Source of the DNA: JAVBMU01 sp031552185
GTDB lineage: Bacteria; Actinomycetota; Actinomycetes; Actinomycetales; Cellulomonadaceae
Length of the DNA stretch: 26,835 nt
Assembly: GCA_031552185.1 (NCBI GenBank)
Contig: JAVBMU010000045.1
Coordinates: 1 to 26,835 of the forward strand
Direction of reading: 5' to 3'
Every line of letters starts with the position of its first letter. Position 1 is the first letter of the stretch. Below, in pieces: positions 22,979 to 26,835 of the stretch. The notes beneath the pieces were generated by a model. It ran no database searches, was not told the DNA's origin, and saw nothing but the letters and a program-made list of their open reading frames with translations. Both the position numbers and the translations under genes were made by a program.

Positions 22979-23889
22979 CACAGACCGCCTTCCATCCGGA
23001 GTTCGTCGATCGGCGCGTCGGCGAAGGGCGCATCCGGGACCGGCGCGTCGGCGATCGGCGCGTCCGGGAAGCCGTACTCGGCGTCGCCGCGCAGGACCGT
23101 GATGTTGCCGGAGACCGCCGACAGGCGCAGCGAACGGCCCTCGGCCCCGGACTGGGCCGGTCGTTTCAGGGCGGACCCGGCCGTCGAACGGTACTCGGTG
23201 CCGTCAACCAGCAGCCGACCGCTGACACACCGCACCGCGTAGTCCAGCGCCGCCGGGTCCGGGACCCGCAGCAGCACGCTGCCGGAGACCGTGTTGATCG
23301 CGGTCGATTCCGGCGTCGTGCGCGAGTCCGCGGTGATGTCGCCGGAGACCGAATCGAAGCGCAGCGCGCCCAGCGCGCCGGTAGCGGTGAGTTCGCCGGA
23401 GACGGAGTCCATGGTCACGTCGCCGTCGTGCTCGCTGAGCGTGACGTCCCCGGAGACCGTGTCGACCCGCGCGGTGCCTGACGTATGGGTGGTGACGATC
23501 GAGCCGTAGACGGTCGCGGCCCGCACCCCGGACCGCACGCCGGCGACCAGCGCGTCGCCGCGGACCGTGCGGACCCGCACATGCGCGTTCGGCGGCACGG
23601 CGATCTGGACGTCGGCCCGGTCGAGGCCGGAGTAGCTCCGGAACCGTTCGACGAAGCCCTTCCATCCGGAGTCGACCGCACCGGCCGATACCCGCAGGGT
23701 GCCCCCTTCGAGCCGAACCTCGAGCGGGCGGCCCTCCACCGCGTGGACTTCGACCCGCGCGTCCGTCCGCGCGGGATTGTCGTGCGCGACGACGTCGATC
23801 CGACCGGTCAAAATAGTCGCGTCCACGGCGGTGACGCCGTCGACGTCGATCGTCTGCGGACCGCTCACGGTCCAGGTATCGCTCGTCAT
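22978..23889 (-). CDS. DUF4097-family beta-repeat protein (first copy) with DAP-repeat tail
   Basis: A 303-residue protein, apparently cytoplasmic (no signal peptide). The N-terminal region (1-95) is a beta domain beginning TSDTWTVSGPQTIDVDG. Residues about 100-225 form the DUF4097 array: VRVRTVRGDALVAG, ARVDTVSGDVTLSEHDG, VTMDSVSGELTATG, LRFDSVSGDITA and AINTVSGSVLLRV. Another strand unit, LRLSAVSGNITVL, is near 265. The tail carries four pentapeptides of the form hydrophobic-(P/A)-D-A-P, then a short acidic end. Biochemical role unknown. GAGGAG lies five bases before ATG 23889. It is the first gene of the PadR operon and its promoter lies about 75-110 bp upstream. Confidence 0.83.
   Translation of the reverse strand: MTSDTWTVSGPQTIDVDGVTAVDATILTGRIDVVAHDNPARTDARVEVHAVEGRPLEVRLEGGTLRVSAGAVDSGWKGFVERFRSYSGLDRADVQIAVPPNAHVRVRTVRGDALVAGVRSGVRAATVYGSIVTTHTSGTARVDTVSGDVTLSEHDGDVTMDSVSGELTATGALGALRFDSVSGDITADSRTTPESTAINTVSGSVLLRVPDPAALDYAVRCVSGRLLVDGTEYRSTAGSALKRPAQSGAEGRSLRLSAVSGNITVLRGDAEYGFPDAPIADAPVPDAPFADAPIDELRMEGGL
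23011..23070 (-). repeat. Four 15-bp repeats encoding x-(P/A)-D-A-P
   Basis: Four consecutive 15-bp units encode FPDAP, IADAP, VPDAP and FADAP at the C-terminus of the first DUF4097 protein. P and A alternate at the second residue, as if a 30-bp pair had duplicated. Confidence 0.85.
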
Positions 23890-23942
23890 CCGGACTCCTC
23901 GCTCTCACTCGCCGCCGTGTGGGCAGGTACCACCGGCGCCCG

Positions 23943-23984
23943 CGACGCGATATATCGCATCTGCAAACACGATATATCGCGTCG
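23943..23984. promoter_or_regulatory. Probable PadR operator (nested palindromes)
   Basis: Two copies of CGATATATCG (23948-23957 and 23970-23979), each a palindrome, are arranged so that 15-bp arms (23943-23957 and 23970-23984) form a larger perfect inverted repeat with a 12-bp spacer. AT-rich sites like this stand out sharply from the GC-rich surroundings. The right site covers the -10 box of the minus-strand promoter, and the left site lies just past the predicted start. The natural inference is autorepression by the PadR protein encoded in the operon. Confidence 0.72.
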
Positions 23985-23997
23985 GCGAGAACGGCAA
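23969..23997 (-). promoter_or_regulatory. Promoter of DUF4097-PadR-DUF4097 operon
   Basis: On the minus strand, TTGCCG (23997-23992) is followed after exactly 17 bp by TATCGT (23974-23969), a good -35/-10 pair. The -10 overlaps the right operator palindrome. The predicted start is near 23962, leaving about 73 nt of leader before ATG 23889. Confidence 0.6.
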
Positions 23998-24095
23998 GGC
24001 CCGGGGTGTGCGACCATGGACGCCGGAATCGGACCGCGGGTCCGGCCCGCAATCGCTCGGTACCCCGAGCCGTCCGTCCCCCGAAGGAGACCAGC

Positions 24096-24170
24096 ATGAG
24101 CAAGCGTGGGCGCAAGCGCCGCAGCCGCAAGGGCAACGCCGCGAACCACGGCAAGCGGCCCAACGCCTGA
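24096..24170 (+). CDS. Ribosomal protein bL37 (24 residues)
   Basis: A very small, highly basic protein beginning MSKRGRKRRSRKG and ending ANHGKRPNA. From memory it closely matches bL37, the short 50S protein found in mycobacterial ribosome structures and conserved across actinobacteria. AAGGAG (24084-24089) stands six bases before ATG 24096, an excellent ribosome site, and an 18-bp-stem hairpin follows the stop. Thirteen residues would suffice to bind rRNA through their charge, and there is no other domain. Its position next to the sigR-rsrA operon, on the opposite strand, is one I recall from other actinobacteria. It is easily missed by gene callers because of its size. Confidence 0.88.
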   Translation: MSKRGRKRRSRKGNAANHGKRPNA

Positions 24171-24182
24171 GGTCACGGCGTC

Positions 24183-24247
24183 GAACGAACGAAGCGCACC
24201 GGATTCGGGCCGGATCTTCAGCCGAATCGGGTGCGCTTCGTTCGTTC
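24183..24247. terminator. Long hairpin terminator between bL37 and rsrA
   Basis: An 18-bp perfect stem (24183-24200 with 24230-24247; arms contain GAACGAACGAAG and CTTCGTTCGTTC) continues after one G-G mismatch into seven more pairs (24202-24208 with 24222-24228), closing a 13-nt loop. It starts 12 bp after the bL37 stop. The TTCGTTCGTTC end is relatively T-rich. It could serve both convergent transcripts. Confidence 0.7.
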
Positions 24248-24292
24248 AGTGCGGGACCCGTTCAGTGCGGGACCCGTTCAATGCGGGACCCG
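24245..24292. repeat. Three tandem 16-bp repeats
   Basis: TTCAGTGCGGGACCCG occurs at 24245-24260 and 24261-24276, and with one change (TTCAATGC) at 24277-24292. The first unit overlaps the end of the hairpin stem. This is intergenic, between convergent bL37 and rsrA. Confidence 0.9.
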
Positions 24293-24341
24293 TCAGCCCA
24301 GTTCGAGGCTCGTCGGGGTCAGCCCAGTTCGAGGCTCGTCG
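24293..24341. repeat. Duplicated 3' end of rsrA (23 bp, 26-bp period)
   Basis: The 23 bp at 24319-24341, which encode the last codons and stop of the anti-sigma gene, are repeated exactly at 24293-24315 with GGG between. The extra copy lies just downstream of the stop. It appears to be a tandem duplication of the gene's tail and adds a second in-register stop. Confidence 0.9.
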
Positions 24342-24651
24342 CGCGCAGCGTCGTCTGCCCGGCGACCGAGCGCCAACCGCTCACCTGCGCCTGGATGCGC
24401 GCGCGCAGGTGGGCCGGCGCCTGCTCGTGACAGGACCGCCGCACGAGGCGCTTGACCATCTCCTCAAGGCTGAGTTCCGCCAGGCAGGGCGAGCAGTGCG
24501 CGAGGTGCGCTCGCATCCGAGCCTCGTCGGCGGGGGTCATCTCCGAGTCGAGGAACTCGTAGAGGTGGCCCAGGGTGTGCGCGCAGTCCGACTCCCCCAC
24601 CACGTCGTGCGGGATGGGCGCCGGGGCGTCGCCGGGAACGGGTCCGCTCAC
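24319..24651 (-). CDS. rsrA: Zinc-binding anti-sigma factor, RsrA/RshA type
   Basis: A 110-residue redox-sensitive anti-sigma factor. The zinc motif HLAHCSPC supplies His49, Cys53 and Cys56 (HxxxCxxC), and the upstream Cys23 in SDCAHTLGHLYEFLD matches the additional conserved cysteine. In studied relatives, disulfide stress oxidises these thiols, expels zinc and frees the sigma factor. The N-terminal 20 residues (Pro/Ala-rich) and the C-terminal 35 flank this core. The GTG start at 24651 overlaps the sigR stop (GTGA), with GGAGGT five bases upstream, so the pair is translationally coupled and made in balanced amounts. The last codons are duplicated downstream. Confidence 0.92.
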   Translation of the reverse strand: MSGPVPGDAPAPIPHDVVGESDCAHTLGHLYEFLDSEMTPADEARMRAHLAHCSPCLAELSLEEMVKRLVRRSCHEQAPAHLRARIQAQVSGWRSVAGQTTLRATSLELG

Positions 24652-25385
24652 GAGTCACCTCCGGTGGACGAGGCCGCGACCAGCCCGCGCCGGCCGGCGT
24701 ACCCGGCCAGCAGATCGCGCAGTTGGCGCCGGCCGCGGTGCAACCGAGACATCACCGTCCCGATCGGCGTGCCCATGATCTCCGCGATTTCCTTGTACGG
24801 GAAACCCTCGACGTCGGCGTAATACACGACCATGCGCCGGTCCTCGGGCAGTTGCGCGAGCGCCCGCTTGACGTCGGAGTCGGGGAGGCGGTCGAGCGCC
24901 TCGGCCTCGGCCGACCGCAAGCCTTGCGAGGTGTGCGAGGCGGCCCGGGCGATCTGCCAGTCCTCGACCTCGTCCGACGCCGATTGTTGCGGCTCGCGCA
25001 GCTTCTTGCGGTAGTTGTTGATGAAGGTATTCGTGAGGATCCGGTACAGCCAGGCCTTGAGGTTCGTGTCGGGGCGGTACTGATGGAAGGCCGCGAACGC
25101 CTTGGTGAACGTCTCCTGGACCAGGTCCTCGGCGTCGGTCGGATTCCGCGTCATCCGCAAGGCGGCCGAGTACAACTGGTCGAGGTACTGCAGGGCGTCC
25201 GCCTCGAACCGGGCAGCCCGATCCGCCGCGTCCTCGCTCTGCGGGGCGCGGTGCGTGGATTCGGCCGCTGCCCCCTCGGCCGGCAGCGGACCGTCGGCCG
25301 GGGCGGGTCCGGCGCCGGGCCGCGTGCCCTCGACGGGCGTGGCGCCCACGGGCGTGGCGCCGGCGAGCGGTCTGTGTTGCGTCAT
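24648..25385 (-). CDS. sigR: ECF sigma factor, SigR/SigH type (thiol-oxidative stress)
   Basis: A 245-residue group-4 sigma factor. A Pro/Ala/Gly-rich N-terminus (about 1-55) precedes region 2 (YLDQLYSAALRMTRNPTDAEDLVQETFTKAFAAF...NLKAWLYRILTNTFINNYRKK) and region 4 (ALAQLPEDRRMVVYYADVEGFPYKEIAEIMGTPIGTVMSRLHRGRRQL). Very close to Streptomyces SigR and mycobacterial SigH. It directs transcription of thioredoxin, mycothiol and proteolysis genes in relatives. ATG 25385 was chosen. TTG 25391 has better spacing to GGAGGG, and the frame remains open far upstream (to 25592). A longer isoform like Streptomyces SigR' is therefore possible. It is co-transcribed with rsrA. Confidence 0.93.
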   Translation of the reverse strand: MTQHRPLAGATPVGATPVEGTRPGAGPAPADGPLPAEGAAAESTHRAPQSEDAADRAARFEADALQYLDQLYSAALRMTRNPTDAEDLVQETFTKAFAAFHQYRPDTNLKAWLYRILTNTFINNYRKKLREPQQSASDEVEDWQIARAASHTSQGLRSAEAEALDRLPDSDVKRALAQLPEDRRMVVYYADVEGFPYKEIAEIMGTPIGTVMSRLHRGRRQLRDLLAGYAGRRGLVAASSTGGDS

Positions 25386-25517
25386 CGCCAATGAGCCTAG
25401 CCCTCCGGCGGGTTCCTTGTGCGACGCCGCCTGGCAAGCGCGGCGCCAGTGCTCCGGGTCGGCCGGGCCGGCGATGGCCGGCCGGCACACGTCGTGTACC
25501 GTCCTCACGCCGGTATC

Positions 25518-25543
25518 AACCTGAGGATGCCGATCGGCATTCC
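25518..25543 (-). promoter_or_regulatory. SigR-type promoter of the sigR-rsrA operon
   Basis: On the minus strand GGAAT (25543-25539), an 18-bp spacer and GTT (25520-25518) reproduce the known SigR/SigH consensus GGAAT-N18-GTT exactly. The predicted start is near 25510, about 125 nt before ATG 25385. It implies positive autoregulation of sigR during thiol oxidation. Confidence 0.82.
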
Positions 25544-25616
25544 CGACGCCGGGCGCCGTCGGGCGCATCATGCGCGGCGGCCGGCCGCGCAACGTGTGAC
25601 CGAACCGACTCGTCGA

Positions 25617-25622
25617 TACCGT
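25617..25622 (+). promoter_or_regulatory. -10 box for leaderless ferritin transcript
   Basis: TACCGT ends six bases before ATG 25629 with no Shine-Dalgarno between. Same hexamer and spacing as at 2811. The divergent SigR promoter starts about 75 bp away. Confidence 0.6.
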
Positions 25623-25628
25623 GGCGCG

Positions 25629-26174
25629 ATGACGACCGGTGCCCCGACCTCACGGTTTCGGACCCTCCTGCAGGAGCAGATCAGGCACGAGTTCGACGCC
25701 CACCAGCAGTACATCGCCATCGCCGTCTGGTTCGACGCCCACGACCTGCCCCGGCTGGCGGCCCACTACTACCGCCAGGCGCTCGAAGAGCGCAATCACG
25801 CCATGATGATCGTCCAATACCACCTCGACCGGAATCTCCCGGTCACGATCCCCGGCACCGCGACGGTGCGCAATGACTTCGCCGACGTCGTCGAGCCTCT
25901 GCGGCTCGCGCTGGACCAGGAGAAGCAGGTGACCGACCAGATCGAGGCGATCTTCCGCGCGGCGCGCGAGGAGGGCGACGCGCTGGGCGAGCAATTCCTG
26001 CTGTGGTTCCTCGAGGAGCAGGTGGAGGAGGTCGCCGCGGCGACCACCCTCCTCACGGTGGCCAAGCGGGCCGGCGACAACCTCTTCGACCTCGAGAATT
26101 ATGTGGCGCGGGAGGCGATCGGCAACGGCGGGGAATCCGATCACGCCCCCGCCGCCGCGGGCGGCGCGCTATGA
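25629..26174 (+). CDS. bfrB: Ferritin, BfrB-type
   Basis: A 181-residue non-haem ferritin with a four-helix bundle. The ferroxidase ligands are Glu21 (HEF), Glu53/Glu54 and His57 (EERNHAMM), plus the EEQVEE segment near 130. Tyr28 is also conserved. The sequence follows mycobacterial BfrB closely (QEQI-EF--A-QQY-AIAV-FD, DNLFDLENYVAREA). It oxidises Fe2+ and stores iron in a 24-mer cage. The C-terminal tail beyond the fifth helix is Gly/Ala-rich, as in BfrB. The transcript is probably leaderless from TACCGT at 25617. It is divergent from sigR, 243 bp apart, placing iron storage beside thiol-stress control. Confidence 0.94.
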   Translation: MTTGAPTSRFRTLLQEQIRHEFDAHQQYIAIAVWFDAHDLPRLAAHYYRQALEERNHAMMIVQYHLDRNLPVTIPGTATVRNDFADVVEPLRLALDQEKQVTDQIEAIFRAAREEGDALGEQFLLWFLEEQVEEVAAATTLLTVAKRAGDNLFDLENYVAREAIGNGGESDHAPAAAGGAL

Positions 26175-26272
26175 ACGGAATCGACGCGACGCGCCCGGGT
26201 AGTGTGATTCCGCGGCGATAGTGGGAAAATCTCCTCACCCGGCTCTGCCGCCTACGTGCACCTGGAGGACAT

Positions 26273-26835
26273 ATGCTGCTGCGTCGCATCGCCCGACCGA
26301 TGCTGGCCGGCTGGTTCGTCTACGACGGAATCCAGGCCGCGCTGAAACCCGCCGAACACGCGCAGGCCGCGCGCCGCGGCGTCGAACTCGTCACCGAGCA
26401 GGCCGGCATCGAGGCGCCGCTCAGCGAGAACCAGGTCACCCAGATCGTCCGGGTCCACGGCGCGGCCACCGCTCTGGCCGGCCTGTGCCTGGCCGTCGGC
26501 AAGGCGCCCCGCACGGCCGCGTTCACCCTCGCCGCGCTGCGGGTGCCGCTCGCCATCGTGGACCAGCCCTTCACCGCGGACGACGCCGCCCGGTCCGAGC
26601 GGGCGTCCCGGTTCGTCACGGACATCGGCGCCATCGGCGCCGCGCTGATTGCGGGCGCGGACCTGGAGGGTAGGCCCGGGCTGCACTGGCGGCTCGACCA
26701 ATTCCGGGCGCGCCGGGTGCGGTCCGGCCGCGCGGTCGCCAGTGCGGCGGGCGAAGCGGTGACCGACGCCGCCGGTCGAGCCGGCCGGCGGGCCCGGCGG
26801 GCGAGCGAACGCGCCCGGCGCGACGCCGAGCGGGC
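26273..26835 (+). CDS. DoxX-like membrane protein, 3' end beyond window
   Basis: At least 187 residues; the frame is open to the window edge. It begins MLLRRIARPMLAGWFVYDGIQAAL, as in actinobacterial DoxX-family proteins, and has about three or four hydrophobic stretches (about 8-24, 68-85, 93-105 and 121-135). HGAATALAGLCLAVGKAPRTAA is the second. From about residue 145 on the chain becomes Arg/Ala-rich (GRAGRRARRASERARRDAER), a basic cytoplasmic tail. DoxX relatives take part in quinone or redox reactions at the membrane; the role here is unknown. ATG 26273 has GGAGG four bases upstream. It is 98 bp after the ferritin gene. Confidence 0.75.
   Translation, partial: MLLRRIARPMLAGWFVYDGIQAALKPAEHAQAARRGVELVTEQAGIEAPLSENQVTQIVRVHGAATALAGLCLAVGKAPRTAAFTLAALRVPLAIVDQPFTADDAARSERASRFVTDIGAIGAALIAGADLEGRPGLHWRLDQFRARRVRSGRAVASAAGEAVTDAAGRAGRRARRASERARRDAER

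Noticed and set aside
26177..26205. GGAAT followed by TAGTGT before the DoxX-like gene, considered as a SigR promoter
   Set aside because: At 18 or 19 bp from GGAAT the sequence is TAG or AGT, not GTT, so the consensus fails.
26171..26221. 16-residue frame overlapping the ferritin stop (ATGA)
   Set aside because: No ribosome site, no recognisable peptide, and it is in the leader of the next gene; the overlap is likely chance.

Overview
The window is GC-rich DNA (third codon positions almost always G or C) from a free-living actinobacterium. The markers are specific. They include a mycobacterial-type Kgd (fused acyltransferase plus E1 of 2-oxoglutarate dehydrogenase), a SigR/RsrA redox sigma/anti-sigma pair, the 24-residue ribosomal protein bL37, a BfrB-type ferritin, TANNNT -10 boxes and several probable leaderless mRNAs. 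I cannot fix the genus. No CRISPR array, transposase, integrase or phage gene is visible. This is mostly ordinary chromosomal DNA with some unusual local architecture.

Layout. 1-1467: a steroid-dehydrogenase-like SDR gene sits between two divergent, outward-facing tRNA-Arg(CCG) copies that form a perfect 90-bp inverted repeat. 1514-6625: a secreted lipase, a CYTH phosphohydrolase, a lipoprotein and a large secreted protein of unknown function. 6626-7211 has no gene. 7212-10795: a membrane-anchored VanY-type D,D-carboxypeptidase and two overlapping CNNM/CorC-type (DUF21-CBS) membrane proteins. 10939-14729: a four-gene operon of response regulator, intramembrane-sensing kinase, ABC ATPase and ABC-2 permease. 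14821-18660: kgd, ending at a 38-bp perfect palindrome that also ends a convergent aldo/keto reductase. 19820-21410: an aldose-1-epimerase and an SGNH-fold protein lacking its catalytic residues. 21474-23889: DUF4097-PadR-DUF4097, read from a promoter embedded in a long ATATAT-centred operator. 24096-24170: bL37. 24319-25385: the sigR-rsrA operon with a textbook SigR-type promoter. 25629-26174: a ferritin. 26273 to the edge: a DoxX-like membrane protein, cut by the window end.

How the genes work together. Three local regulatory circuits can be read from the DNA. SigR/RsrA has an apparent autoregulatory GGAAT-N18-GTT promoter. The PadR module has palindromes over its own -10 box. The two-component/ABC operon has a kinase with almost no extracytoplasmic loop, so the co-encoded transporter is the natural partner. 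Envelope functions (lipase, lipoprotein, large secreted protein, VanY, CorC-like proteins) dominate the left half. Central metabolism and redox/iron genes dominate the right half. The most interesting items are the DUF4097-PadR-DUF4097 module with its operator, the recurring TACCGT box 6-8 nt before start codons (leaderless transcripts), the tRNA inverted repeat, the unknown 738-residue secreted protein, and the low-complexity insertion in Kgd.
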